From: Stenotrophomonas sp. BIO128-Bstrain
GTDB taxonomy: Bacteria > Pseudomonadota > Gammaproteobacteria > Xanthomonadales > Xanthomonadaceae
Reading direction: 5' to 3'
Length of the DNA: 64,000 nucleotides
NCBI RefSeq assembly: GCF_030128875.1
Contig: NZ_CP124620.1
Span: 1,550,001-1,614,000, forward strand
Made by a program: the position numbers and the translations under genes. The notes under the pieces were generated by a model. The model had not been told where the DNA came from. It searched no databases and saw nothing but the letters and a program-made list of their open reading frames with translations. This document shows positions 51,217 to 61,171 of the stretch, piece after piece; the stretch's first letter is position 1; every line of letters starts with the position of its first letter.

Positions 51217-54200
51217 TCATTGGTCGCCCCGCGCCGCGCGCAATCCACGTCGCCGCACCAGATAGAACGCTGCGGGAATCACCACCATAGAGAGCACCGG
51301 TGCGGTGAGCATGCCACCCAGCATCGGCGCGGCGATACGTTGCATGACCTCCGAGCCGGCACCGGCACCAACGAACAGCGGAAACAACCCGGCCAGGATG
51401 ACGGCTACCGTCATCGCCTTCGGGCGCACCCGCTGCACGGCACCTTCGTAGATAGCCTCTTGCAGGGTAGACACATCTTCCGGCGCACCGCTGGCCAAGC
51501 GCTGCTCCCAAGCATGACGCAGGTACAGCAACATGATGACGCCGAACTCAGCCGCAACGCCACCCAGGGCGATGAATCCGATCATGCTGGCTACCGAAAT
51601 CGCATGGCCCAGCCCCCAGATCAACCAGAAACCGCCCACCAACGCCAAGGGCAAGCTGAGCAGGATGATGGATACATCGCTGAGCCGGCGAAACACCATC
51701 CAGATGACCAGGAAGATGATCGCCAACGCCGCGGGCACCACCCATTGCAGGCGTGCCAATGCCCGTTGCAGATACTCGTACTGCCCCGACCAGGCCAGAC
51801 CATAGCCGGCAGGCAAACTCACCTGGGTCTGCATCGCGGCTTGCAGGTCCTGGACCACCGATCCTAAGTCGCGATCGGCCACATCGACGTAGATGTAGCC
51901 CACCAACCGGCCGTTATCGCTCTTGAGCATCGGCGGGCCTGGGCTGATTGACAGCTCCGCCACCTGGCTCAAGGTCAGTTGCACACCGCCTGGCGCGATC
52001 AGCGGCAGATCCTGCAAGGCCTGCAATGAGTCGCGCTGGCCACGGGGGTAGCGCAAGACGATGGGATAGCGCTCGCGCCCCTCGATCGTTTCCCCGATTG
52101 GATCGCCGCCAACGACCGTGGCAATCAGTTGCTGGAGTTGGCCTTGAGTGAATCCATAACGCGCAGCGATTTCCGGGCGCACCTGTACATCGACATAGCG
52201 CCCGCCGGTGACGCGTTCGGCCAGTGCCGAACTCACGCCGGGCACAGTCTTGGCCACCTGCTCGATCTGCTGGCTCAGGCGCTCGATCTGCTCCACATCT
52301 GGTCCGGAGACCTTGATCCCAATCGGGCTTTTGATGCCGGTGGCCAACATATCGATGCGATTGCGAATGGGCGGTACCCATAGATTGGTTAGACCGGGAA
52401 TCTTGACCGCGGCGTCCAACTCTTGGCGTAGCTTCTGAAGGGTCATGCCCGGGCGCCATTGATCCCGCGGCTTGAAGGTCACGGTGGTCTCAAACATTTC
52501 CATAGGTGCCGGATCGGTCGCACTTTCGGCACGGCCGGCCTTGCCGAACACGTGCTCGACCTCCGGTACGGTTTTGATCATCCGTCCTGAGAGCTGAAGC
52601 AACTGGCGCGCCTTGTCGGCTGACAGGCCTGGCAACGCAGTGGGCATGTACAGCAGGCTGCCTTCTTCCAAGGGTGGCATGAATTCACTGCCCAACCGGC
52701 TAAAGGGGATCAAGGTGAGCACCAGCAGCAGGCCACTGAGCAGCAAGGTGACACCGGGATGTTTGAGGACCCACAACAGAATGGGCCGGTATCCGGCGAT
52801 CAGGATGCGATTTATGGGGTTCTGTTGTTCCGGCCGGATGTGGCCGCGGATCAGGTAGCCCATCAGCACGGGGATCAAGGTCACCGACAACCCTGCTGCG
52901 GCGGCCATCGCGTAGGTCTTGGTGTAGGCCAAGGGCGAGAATAAACGCCCTTCCTGCGCCTGCAGGGCAAAAACCGGCACGAAGGATAGGGTGATGACCA
53001 GCAAGCTCGCGAACAGGGCCGGTCCGACCTCGGCCGCCGAGCGGGCCATCAACTGCCAGCGCTCCTCACCCTGGGGTTCCCGACCGTGCTCCTCCCGCCA
53101 GTGCTCCAGATGCTTGTGTGCATTTTCGATCATCACCACCGCTGCATCGACCATCGCACCAATGGCGATGGCGATGCCTCCTAACGACAGCAAGTTGGCG
53201 GAGATCCCCTGGGCGTGCATCACGATGAAGGCCGCTAGGATACCCAAGGGTAGGGTGATGACGGCCACCAACGCCGAGCGTAGGTGCCACAGGAACAGCA
53301 GGCATACCAGCGCTACGACCAGGAACTCTTCACCAAGCTTATGGGTGAGGTTGCGTACCGCATCCTGGATTAGCTCGGAGCGGTCGTACACCGCCACCAC
53401 TTCCACGCCTTCGGGCAAGCTGGATTGCAACGCCTGCAGTCGCGCTTTGACGTTCCGAATGGCCCCCAAGGCATCCTTGCCGGTCCGCAGGACGATCACG
53501 CCGCCGGCCACCTCACCTTGACCATCCGACTCTGCGATACCACGACGGAAGACCGGCCCGCGACTGATCGTGGCCACCTCGCCGAGCAAGACGGGGATGC
53601 CGTCGTTGCCGGTTACCGGCACCTGTTCGAACGCCTCCTGTGTGCGCAGGTAGCCTTCGCTACGCACCATCAGTTCGGCTTCGCCTTGTTCGATCACGGA
53701 GCCCCCGGTAGCGCCGTTGGCCGCATCCACCGCCTCGATGAGCTCGGCCACCGTCAGTCCACGGGCCGCCAACGCCTGCGGATCCGGCTGGATCTGCCAG
53801 GCGCGCACCGCACCGCCCACACTGGCTACTTCAGCCACGTCCGGCACGGTTTTTAGCTCATAACGAAGAAACCAGTCCTGCAACGCACGCAGCTGCCCCA
53901 CATCACGTTGACCGGTCCGATCCACCAAGGCGTACTGGTAGATCCAGCCCAGCCCTGTCGCATCAGGACCCAGCGCCGGATTCACATTCGGCGGAAGTCG
54001 ATCGCGCACCTGGCTCAAGTACTCGAGCACTCGAGAGCGAGCCCAGTACAGATCAGTGGCATCGTCAAACAGGATGTAGACGAACGAATCACCGAAGAAG
54101 GAGAAGCCGCGTACCGCTTTCACGCCCGGCACGGACAACATCGTGGTGGCCAACGGGTAGGTGACTTGGTCTTCGATGATACGCGGGGTTTGCCCAGCCC

Positions 54201-54357
54201 ATTGCGTGCGGATGATGACTTGGGTATCCGACAGGTCCGGCAGCGCATCCAGCGGCGTGTTCTTTATCGACCAGATGCCGACCACCGCCAGCAGCGCGGC
54301 GGCAACCAGCACCAGCACGCGATTGGCGATGCAAGCATGGATCAGGCGCGCGATCAT
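51217..54357 (-). CDS. cusA: CusA-type Cu(I)/Ag(I) RND efflux pump (copy 2)
   Basis: A 1046-residue HME-RND pump of the same class as copy 1, with [21 protein letters not shown] in helix 4 (alanine where copy 1 has glycine) and [21 protein letters not shown] in the periplasmic part. ATG 54357 overlaps the cusB stop by 4 bases. It is intact. Because its cusB partner is frameshifted it may depend on the copy-1 adaptor. DNA between the two copies is clearly diverged, so this is not a recent duplication. Confidence 0.9.
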   Translation of the reverse strand: MIARLIHACIANRVLVLVAAALLAVVGIWSIKNTPLDALPDLSDTQVIIRTQWAGQTPRIIEDQVTYPLATTMLSVPGVKAVRGFSFFGDSFVYILFDDATDLYWARSRVLEYLSQVRDRLPPNVNPALGPDATGLGWIYQYALVDRTGQRDVGQLRALQDWFLRYELKTVPDVAEVASVGGAVRAWQIQPDPQALAARGLTVAELIEAVDAANGATGGSVIEQGEAELMVRSEGYLRTQEAFEQVPVTGNDGIPVLLGEVATISRGPVFRRGIAESDGQGEVAGGVIVLRTGKDALGAIRNVKARLQALQSSLPEGVEVVAVYDRSELIQDAVRNLTHKLGEEFLVVALVCLLFLWHLRSALVAVITLPLGILAAFIVMHAQGISANLLSLGGIAIAIGAMVDAAVVMIENAHKHLEHWREEHGREPQGEERWQLMARSAAEVGPALFASLLVITLSFVPVFALQAQEGRLFSPLAYTKTYAMAAAAGLSVTLIPVLMGYLIRGHIRPEQQNPINRILIAGYRPILLWVLKHPGVTLLLSGLLLVLTLIPFSRLGSEFMPPLEEGSLLYMPTALPGLSADKARQLLQLSGRMIKTVPEVEHVFGKAGRAESATDPAPMEMFETTVTFKPRDQWRPGMTLQKLRQELDAAVKIPGLTNLWVPPIRNRIDMLATGIKSPIGIKVSGPDVEQIERLSQQIEQVAKTVPGVSSALAERVTGGRYVDVQVRPEIAARYGFTQGQLQQLIATVVGGDPIGETIEGRERYPIVLRYPRGQRDSLQALQDLPLIAPGGVQLTLSQVAELSISPGPPMLKSDNGRLVGYIYVDVADRDLGSVVQDLQAAMQTQVSLPAGYGLAWSGQYEYLQRALARLQWVVPAALAIIFLVIWMVFRRLSDVSIILLSLPLALVGGFWLIWGLGHAISVASMIGFIALGGVAAEFGVIMLLYLRHAWEQRLASGAPEDVSTLQEAIYEGAVQRVRPKAMTVAVILAGLFPLFVGAGAGSEVMQRIAAPMLGGMLTAPVLSMVVIPAAFYLVRRRGLRAARGDQ

Positions 54358-55867
54358 GGCGTGCCCTCCATCGCTTCGGACATGACGGCGCTTGCCTGGC
54401 AATCAGCGGCTGCGGCGGAGCCGAACTTGGGTACCAACTGCATATCCATGAACGGTGACTTGCCCGGCTTGTCGAAATGCTTCTCCGGCACCATCGGGTC
54501 ATACCAGTACTGCACCGGGCAGCGTGGCGGCGTGGAGGTGGAGGTCTCTGGCGCGACAGGCGCAGGCTGTCTGGACGGTGACGGCACGACAGTGCGTGCG
54601 TCGTGCCCGGCGTCATGGCGCTCGTGTACACCTGATGCGCTGGCAGGGCTTGTAGGTTGTGCAGCGCCCAGGCGCTCCAACGCACCGGAGAGATTGGCTT
54701 CAGAGTCGAGCAGGAACTGACCCGAGACCACCACGCGTTCACCACCGGCCAAGCCTGCCACGATCTGCGTGCGCCCTTGCACGCTACGTCCGGCACTCAC
54801 CCGCACTGGCCGGAAGCTCCCGTCCGGATCCTGCACGATGACCCGGCTGTCCCGCCCGGTGGCAATCAGCGCCTCCGTGGGAACGACTGGCAAGGCCTGC
54901 TCGCATCGGGCTGCACCAGAACCTCGGCGAACATGCCCGGCACCAGCCGACGCTGCGGGTTGCGCAGCACAATTCGCGCCCGCTGCGTGCGACTAGCCAT
55001 GTCGACCTGGGGAAGCAACGCCTGGATCTGTCCGCCAAAGCGCTCTGCCGGCCATGCATTGACCGTGGCCTGCACTGAGGTCCCCAGCCGCAAGGTGCCC
55101 AGCGCTGCCTGGGGCACCGAGGCCTCCAGCCACAGCGTGTCCAGCCCATTGATCTTGAACAGTGGCGTACCGGGTATCACCGTCTGCCCCTCGCGTGCCA
55201 GGATCTCGGTCACGACACCACTGTGGTCTGCGCCAAGCACGACGCCACTTCTGGCCGAGGCGCCAGAAGGAACACCCAACGAACGCAACCGTTGTTGCGC
55301 GGCACCCTGTAGCTCACGCGCGCTCGCGGACTGAGCTTGGCTCAGGGTATGTGCTTCGGCGATGGCCGCGTTCCATGCCGGGGCCTGCACGGTGGCCAGC
55401 GCTTGACCACGACGAACCTCGGTAAACGGCGCCTTTACCTGCACGTGGGTGATCAAGCCTTCCGTGCGCGCACTGACCACGGTTTCCTGGGTCAGATCCC
55501 TCGTCAGTGTGCCCGGCACGCGTACAGCAGTCCCTAGTGACTCTACCGTCACTTCCTGAGTGCGTATGCCCACGTTCTGCTGCAGGCGCGGATTGATCTG
55601 CGTTCCGCCGCCCATGGCCTCATCTGCGTATTTGGGCAGCAACTTCATATCCATGAACGGAGATTTGCCCGGCTTGTCGAATCGCTGCTCCGGCGCCATG
55701 GGGTCGTACCAGTACAACACCTTGCGCGCTTGACCTGCGCCGCTCGTGCCGGTGGGCGGGGTGGAATCAGAGGTTCGAGTCATCCAGGCGTAGCCGCTGG
55801 CAAAGCCGAGCGCCAGCAACCCGAGGGCCACGGCGAGCTGTGTGAGACGCGTCTTGGTCGGGGTCAT
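54354..55867 (-). pseudogene. cusB: CusB-type adaptor (copy 2), frameshifted; N- and C-terminal HMBD
   Basis: The gene is split over two frames. The first part (55867 to about 54900) has anchor, HMBD (VLYWYDPMAPEQRFDKPG, SPFMDMKLLPKY) and the lipoyl, hairpin and barrel parts up to MFAEVLVQPDAS. The second part (about 54893 to 54354) continues with [20 protein letters not shown] one-base loss near 54897-54903 explains the break. The C-terminus carries a second HMBD ([30 protein letters not shown]) where copy 1 has a CusF domain. It could be a sequencing error or a true mutation; otherwise it would be a functional adaptor. Confidence 0.8.
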
Positions 55868-57168
55868 GGCGTGTTCTCCTCATGGGGCAGCAGATAGGCC
55901 AGTGCCGCCCAGGCACGGCCCTGTTCGCCCAGCAGACGGGCGTTCTCCAGTTGCAATTCGATCTCATCGCGCCGCGCTTCCAGCCACGGCTGCAGGTCGG
56001 CACCGGCGCCGTAGGCGGCCAACGCCGTGCGTGCGCGATCGCGCGCCAAAGGCAGGCTCTGCGTGTTCTGACGCTCCAACTGGCCGGTTAACCCGCGCCA
56101 TCGCGCCATCGCGCGTTGCACCGACTCGGCTTGGATGCGCCGGGCCTCATCGCGCTCTGCGGACACCGCCTCCAGCTCAGCCCGTCGTGCCACGATGCCT
56201 CGTGCTTGGCGGTTCTTCTGGAACAGCGGCAGGCCCACGCCCACTTCCACCATGAGCATGTCGCTGCGCGCCATGCCGTCGAGTGCGCGCTCGCGACGTC
56301 CGTAGGTGAGCTCCACACTCCAATCCGGGCGGGTTTCGGCCACGGCCGCATCCACCTGGGCCTGGGCTAAGCTCTGGCGTGCCTCCCAGCCCAGTAGTGG
56401 TGTGTGCTGGTCCAGGTTGGCCAGCAGTTGGGTGGGCTCCAATGGCAACTGCGAAAAATCCGGCGCCGTACCACTGGCCAAGATCGCCTCTGGTGCAATA
56501 CCCAACCACCGCGCCAGGCCGGCCTGCGCCGCGGCGTGCTCCGCATGTACCTGCTCCAGGCGATTGTCCAACTGCAGTAGGACGGCCTGGGCGGCAAGCA
56601 CGTCACTGGCCCCGGCCGTGCCACCTGCCAAGCGAGCACGCGCCGCACGCTCGGCTATGCGCGCCGGCTCGCGCAAACCTTCCAACGCATCTACGGCTTG
56701 CTGCGTACTCCGCAGCTCGATCCAGGCCTGCGCGGCCGCTTGGACCACCATCTGCTGTTCGACCATCGACAGTGAGCGCGCTTGTGCCAGCGTCGCTTGA
56801 GCCAGCGCTTGCTCGGCACGTCGTTTCGCACGGGCAGGAAACTCCTGCATCAGCCCGACTTGCTGGGTGGTCATCTCGTCTGCCCGCAGACTGAAGGCAT
56901 CGGGTCCGCTGACGGGCCAGTTCGCCAGCCCCACGATCAGACGTGGATCGGGCAACGCGCCGGCACGCGCGGCTTCTTCGGTACTTGCATCGATCTGGGA
57001 TCGGCGCACCTGCAGGGTAGGGGCGTTAGCAAGCGCTTGTTGTAGTGCTTCGGGATAGCTGATCGGGATAGCGGGCGGTGCCGCCACCACAGGACCACTG
57101 AGCGCCAGGGCAAACAACACCCCGCACGCCATCCTGCGTCTTGCACGCAGAAAGAAGGACATCTCCAT
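55864..57168 (-). CDS. cusC: CusC-type outer-membrane factor (copy 2)
   Basis: A 434-residue TolC-like protein with signal peptide (ACGVLFALALSGPVVAAPP) and two efflux repeats (YPEALQQALANAPTLQVRRS; DLQPWLEARRDEIELQLENA). ATG 57168 follows GGAGGTCTT, the same leader as copy 1. It overlaps cusB by 4 bases and follows the small Cys-containing gene at 57247. Confidence 0.87.
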   Translation of the reverse strand: MEMSFFLRARRRMACGVLFALALSGPVVAAPPAIPISYPEALQQALANAPTLQVRRSQIDASTEEAARAGALPDPRLIVGLANWPVSGPDAFSLRADEMTTQQVGLMQEFPARAKRRAEQALAQATLAQARSLSMVEQQMVVQAAAQAWIELRSTQQAVDALEGLREPARIAERAARARLAGGTAGASDVLAAQAVLLQLDNRLEQVHAEHAAAQAGLARWLGIAPEAILASGTAPDFSQLPLEPTQLLANLDQHTPLLGWEARQSLAQAQVDAAVAETRPDWSVELTYGRRERALDGMARSDMLMVEVGVGLPLFQKNRQARGIVARRAELEAVSAERDEARRIQAESVQRAMARWRGLTGQLERQNTQSLPLARDRARTALAAYGAGADLQPWLEARRDEIELQLENARLLGEQGRAWAALAYLLPHEENTP

Positions 57169-57246
57169 AAGACCTCCGGACAAACGACAACGAGCGTGCT
57201 GCAACACAAGCAGCACGAGCACGGGTCAATCCAGGAGGGGCTTAAA

Positions 57247-57636
57247 TCAGCAGGCTACAGAAGCGCTGCAGGGGGGGCGGATCGGACACGCACACCGGAA
57301 CATCCCGATAGAACGTGCGTGTACCGGTGGCAACAGAGCCTGCACGAGCGCGGAGGCGGCCAGCGCGGGCTGGTAAGGCACTTGAGGGGCCTTCGCATCG
57401 GCCGTGGCGATGTGATCGCGCTGGCAATGCTGGTCGCACAACGCCGGAGCATCGGGATCCGGCGCGGACATCTCTTCGCAACCGACCATCAGGGTCGCTT
57501 GTCCAGCATCCACCGATTCCAGCGGACAGGCGTAGGCCACCAGCGCCAGTTGTTGCAGCAGCAGCGCCCACAGTCCCAGCCATGCCAGTCGGGCACGAGG
57601 ACGGGGTCGCCGCCATCGCCTCAGCAGCTTCACCAT
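57247..57636 (-). pseudogene. Small exported cysteine-containing protein preceding cusC (copy 2), frameshifted at its end
   Basis: This is a paralogue of the protein at 35610-36002: membrane signal (LAWLGLWALLLQQLALVAY), ACPLES, VGCEEMSAPDPDAPALCDQH and CQRDHIATAD. The expected C-terminus (FYRDVPVCVSDPPPLQRFC) lies in another frame and ends at 57242, so one base is lost or gained near 57315-57325. The annotated frame instead ends with a short unrelated tail. Function unknown. Confidence 0.6.
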
Positions 57637-57833
57637 GACAGCTCCCGCACGCCCGAAGCAGCGCCTGCGGACGCTGGGCAGATCAGGGCAGGGGACGTGC
57701 GAGCTCTCATAATTGCCAGTCTAGCCCTCTTGGGGCCGACTGGCATTGATCACGATCAAGCCATCGCGCGGACTCAGCGGTGGCATCCGCCGCAGCAGGG
57801 GGATGCGGCCGGGGCGGCTGGCGTGTCGGCCTC

Positions 57834-57989
57834 AGAAGGGAGCACGGCGGCGATCACATACCGGAATTGACCGAGGAGGAGAAGGATCGGCAGACCCGCG
57901 AGGGTTTGGCCGACGTCGACGCTGGACGGACGATCCCGCACTAGGAACTACTGCAATGGGTCAGGCGACTGTCGGAGCCTTCTTGTTGA
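57834..57989 (+). pseudogene. Ribbon-helix-helix antitoxin-like remnant with internal stop
   Basis: A short frame reads ELTEEEKDRQTREGLADVDA and GRTIPH, then a TAG at 57942, then ELLQWVRRLSEPSC and a stop. The ..GLADVDAGR.IPH.E pattern is that of CopG/RHH-type antitoxins of ParDE/RelBE modules. No start codon or toxin partner is present. The remaining DNA of 57637-58165 shows no gene. Confidence 0.35.
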
Positions 57990-58165
57990 GGGTTTCCGTT
58001 GGGTCAGGAGCGTGGAAACTCTTGAATCCAATATTCAAGAAGGGCACGCGTGCCTGAGCAGTACTTCCGCAATGCCTCTGTCACGCGACTTCTGGTTCGA
58101 TCAAGCCTAGCTCTGTAATCCACGAACTGTTGACGTCGAGGGGTGTTTCCTCGTTGAATCATGGC

Positions 58166-58212
58166 GATAGAGCCGATTCGGCTGTTTTTCTCACGAATCC
58201 CTGCCGACCCTC
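58166..58212 (-). repeat. Right terminal inverted repeat, GAGGG-tipped
   Basis: Read on the minus strand it starts GAGGGTCGGCAGGGATTCGT with its outer tip at 58212. It matches the left end (13820) in 19 of the first 20 bases but diverges inward, where it has GAGAAAAACAGCCGAAT. The five bases outside are AAGTA. It looks like the end of a related but not identical Tn3 element. Confidence 0.65.
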
Positions 58213-58241
58213 AAGTAGAAGCATTTTTCCGTCGTTGACGG

Positions 58242-58344
58242 TGGTGCCCCTGGTCGGAATCGAACCGACGTGTACGCGCTTATCTGGCGCGTGCTCTCAC
58301 CGGGGTATAAGGCCGGCCCTCTGACCAACATGAGCAACAGGGGC
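58242..58344 (-). tRNA. tRNA-like sequence, 103 nt with CCA, unusual arm layout
   Basis: The 5' end GCCCCTG pairs with the 3' CAGGGGC before ACCA. The T arm GTCGG-TTCGATT-CCGAC is perfect, and a D-arm-like GCTC..TTGGTCA..GAG is present. Two candidate anticodon arms follow one another: GCCGG/CCGGT with loop CCTTATACC (anticodon UAU) and CGCGC/GCGCG with loop CAGATAA (anticodon GAU but A in place of U33). Either the second hairpin is a very long variable arm or the gene is a chimera of two isoleucine-type tRNAs. Function is uncertain. Confidence 0.5.
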
Positions 58345-58436
58345 GTGATCGATCGATGCGATCACGCCGGTATTCGAGGGTCGAGCTGGCTCAGGCGGTT
58401 CATGGGGCAAGCATACCGGGGATGGACGCTATGCCG

Positions 58437-58905
58437 CTATCCCCGGGCGCGGCGGTAGGAGTGGGCCCACGCCGGAGCAGAGATCCGGCCGGTCGCCACC
58501 AGCCAGGCCATCCGCAAGGCCTGCGCGTCCACCAACGCATGGTGGCGCCTGGCCCTATGTTCCGGATGGGCTGCGAACCAGTCCTCGACCAGCAGCCCAG
58601 GAAGGCCTTCCTTCGACATGCATGTCATGACCGGGGCCGGCCGGGGTCCGCATGCGGCAACCTGGTCATCGGGTAGCTCAAAACCATCCAGTGCATACCG
58701 CAGCAGCTGGAGATCGTTCGGGAAATCCGCCATCACCGCCAGCGCGTCGGTCTCGCTGAGGAAGGCGCGCAGCTCGGTAGTCAGGACGGCATCCGGCAGG
58801 GCTGCGTCGCCGCGGTCGAGCAGCGGGTAGACGCTCTGACGAACGAAGTCGGTGGGAGCCTCGGGCAGGCTGGCTCGCTCAGCGTAGAAAAGGCGGTCTC
58901 CACCG
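58437..58905 (-). pseudogene. 3'-5' exonuclease (DnaQ-fold) lacking its N-terminus
   Basis: About 155 residues of a DnaQ-like 3'-5' exoribonuclease remain: RLFYAERASLPEAPTDFVRQ, then LLRYALDGFELP and the final HHALVDAQALRMAWLVATGR with the late catalytic H..D pair. The first strand with its DxE acidic residues is missing; the open frame upstream is antisense to a TnpT-like gene. The junction lies near 58890-58905. Confidence 0.6.
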
Positions 58906-59798
58906 TCCATCAGGCCGCCGACGACCTCATCGCCGGAGGCGATCGCCCCACGGTGGAACGCATCCGCGCCCACCTGGGCACCGGTTCACCCAATACCGTG
59001 ACCCGTCACTTGGACAGCTGGTGGGCCAGCGTCGGCGCACGCCTGCGGCAGCGCGCCCGCGAGCAGGGCCGCCCGGACGTGCCGACGGAGGTGGACGCGT
59101 TGGCGCAGCGCTGCTGGGCCGCCGCCCTAGAGGCCGCCGCCGACCACGCGCAGGCCTTGGTGGTTGGCGAACGCGCCGATTTGCACGCGGCGCAGGCCGC
59201 CGTGGCCAGCCAGCAGGACGTGCTGGCGCATGAGCGCACCCAAGCGCTGGAGCGGCTGACTCAAGCCCAGCACGAGGCCCGTACGGCTGAGACCAGCGCC
59301 GCCGCCCTGCGCGAACAGTTGCGCCAGCTGCACGACGAGCGCGACGACCTGCGCCGCCAACGCGACGGCACTTCCACGCGCAACGAACTCCTGGAGGAAC
59401 AGGTGGCCGCGCTGCGCGCCGAGCTGGCGCAGAAGGCCGACCAGCACACCGCCGAGCGCGATGAGCTGCTGGCGCATCTCCGCGCCACCGAAGACCGCGC
59501 ACTGACCGAGGTGGACCGGGCACGCCAGGCGCTGCAGCAGCTCCAGCACAGCGTCACCGCGCAATCCCTTCAGCACCAGCGTGAGCTCAGCAACCTAAGC
59601 GCGGCCCGCCAGCAGGCTGAACAGACCACCGCCCAGGCACTGCGCGACCGGGACATCCAGAGCGCGCTGGCAAGCGCCTATGCCAGCCAGCTTGAGCGCT
59701 TGGGCGATCTGCCCGAGCAAGTGCGCGCTGCACTCACACCGCCGGCAGCGCCCGCGCGAACCAAGGCAAAACCGGTCCGAAAGGCGCGCTCGGGGTAG
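58896..59798 (+). pseudogene. TnpT/KfrA-like coiled-coil protein, 5'-truncated
   Basis: The KfrA-type head is readable from about 58896 (STVHQAADDLIAGGDRPTVE, RIRAHLGTGSPNTVTRHLDS) but lacks a start codon; the first usable one is GTG 58953, inside the head. A coiled coil of about 220 residues and a basic tail (TKAKPVRKARSG) follow. The head closely resembles TnpT at 1578. The 5' end is joined to the truncated exonuclease, so a deletion removed both starts. From the GTG it could still make a protein without full DNA binding. Confidence 0.65.
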
Positions 59799-59909
59799 GC
59801 CGATGACCGGTGCGATTAGCTAGGCCAGCCCGATCATCCGCAAGCGGGGCAGGGTGCAGTCCTGCCCCGGATCCCACTCGCCGCAATAGACCCGTGAGGT
59901 ACCTGATCC

Positions 59910-60044
59910 ATGATGAGCAACGCCCAGGTGAACAGGATCCCCAGCGTCGAATTGCAGCTCTTCAAATGGATCACGCTGGTCGATGCCGTCGAGACTCCCG
60001 ACTGCGTTGAGCTGGAGGGCGGCGCCCGGATCTGGATCAAGTAG
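59910..60044 (+). CDS. Possible 44-residue small ORF in a gene-poor gap
   Basis: A short frame (SVELQLFKWITLVDAVETPD, CVELEGGARIWIK) starts at ATG 59910, preceded by GTGAGGT. Composition looks protein-like, but there is no family match. The surrounding gap 59799-60292 shows nothing else I can support. Confidence 0.25.
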   Translation: MMSNAQVNRIPSVELQLFKWITLVDAVETPDCVELEGGARIWIK

Positions 60045-60292
60045 GCATGCCATTCGCTGGCCGGCTTTGGCGATGATGTGCCAATACTCACGTTGAGCAT
60101 TCAGCTCATCCCCTGCGTTAGAGGTCGCCGCTGGTCTACCGAATTTATCGAGATGTGCAGTAGCTTGATCCCGTGGCCGGCCTTATTTCTTCGAGCCGGC
60201 GCAAAATCAAAGCTATCGCCCTGCCCCATACGCAGAGGATCCATCCAGCTGCAGCGGCCAACGCTAACGCATCATCGCCAGAGGTGGCGGGG

Positions 60293-61162
60293 TCAAAACT
60301 TGAGCGTTTCACCATCTTCAGGAATCAAGACGCTGCCTTGGAGCGAATTTTCGATAACGTACTGCCGCAGGTCGGCGCGGGAGACAGTCGCGTGGTTCAC
60401 GGCATCCATATGCACGGACACAATCTTCGCATTAGGGGCGAGCGTGTGCGCCCTAAGTGTATCCCCAGAACTCATGATGATCCCCGTATCAAAACCCGTG
60501 ATGCGAGCATCGCCAGTGTTGAGGACGATAACATCCGGTTTATAGCGATTGATCGTATCCTGTACTTCATTCGTCCAGACGGTATCAGCAGCAAGGTAGA
60601 TCGTTGGTGAACCAGCCTTTTCAAAGACCAAACCCATAACACTGCCAAGTCTCTTCGCCAGCGACTCAATCGCGTACATTGAATCCGAGCCGTGCTGAGT
60701 CACAGTGCGGGAGATAGCCACTCCGCCAAAAATTTCGCGCGGACGCAGGATCCGGACGTCTTTGAAACCCTTATCCCTCAGCAGCTTAGCGTCAACTTCG
60801 TTTTGGACGAATACGGGCATCTGCTTCGGAATCAGCGACTCAGCGGCGGGATCCCAATGATCCAAGTGGGTATGTGTCACAAGCACCGCATCCACTCCCT
60901 TGAGCACCTGACCGGTGTCGAAGGGAAGTTCGACGGTCGGGTTGCGCAATTCATTGCGATACGTTTCCGGGAAGCCTGGATAGGCGCCTTTAGAGGCCAG
61001 CATAGGGTCCACCAGCAATACGGTTTCGCCATACGTAATCTTAGCCGTGGCATTGCGTATCTGCTGGAACGACGTCGTCGCGCCCGAGACGCCTGCAGCA
61101 TCTGCGTTGCTCTGGAGGCCTAGCGCCGAAAGCGTGCCAAGTGTAAGGGACAGCATTTTCAT
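60293..61162 (-). CDS. Metallo-beta-lactamase-fold hydrolase (UlaG-like), exported
   Basis: A 289-residue protein with a short N-terminal signal (MLSLTLGTLSALGLQSNADA). Metal ligands are in VLVTHTHLDHWDP, with further conserved blocks TVTQHGSDSMYAIES, IYLAADTVWT and VSVHMDAVNHAT. It is of the UlaG-like branch of the MBL fold, which cleaves lactones or phosphodiesters; the substrate is unknown. It starts 10 bases after the end of a truncated IS3 transposase gene in the same direction, so its promoter may come from the IS. The AT content is higher than in the transposon. Confidence 0.8.
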   Translation of the reverse strand: MKMLSLTLGTLSALGLQSNADAAGVSGATTSFQQIRNATAKITYGETVLLVDPMLASKGAYPGFPETYRNELRNPTVELPFDTGQVLKGVDAVLVTHTHLDHWDPAAESLIPKQMPVFVQNEVDAKLLRDKGFKDVRILRPREIFGGVAISRTVTQHGSDSMYAIESLAKRLGSVMGLVFEKAGSPTIYLAADTVWTNEVQDTINRYKPDVIVLNTGDARITGFDTGIIMSSGDTLRAHTLAPNAKIVSVHMDAVNHATVSRADLRQYVIENSLQGSVLIPEDGETLKF

Positions 61163-61171
61163 ATGTCTTCT

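Noticed and set aside
57196..57870. A 224-codon plus-strand frame opposite the start of cusC copy 2.
   Set aside because: It overlaps a conserved minus-strand gene and has no motif; only its 3' neighbour frame shows an antitoxin-like remnant.
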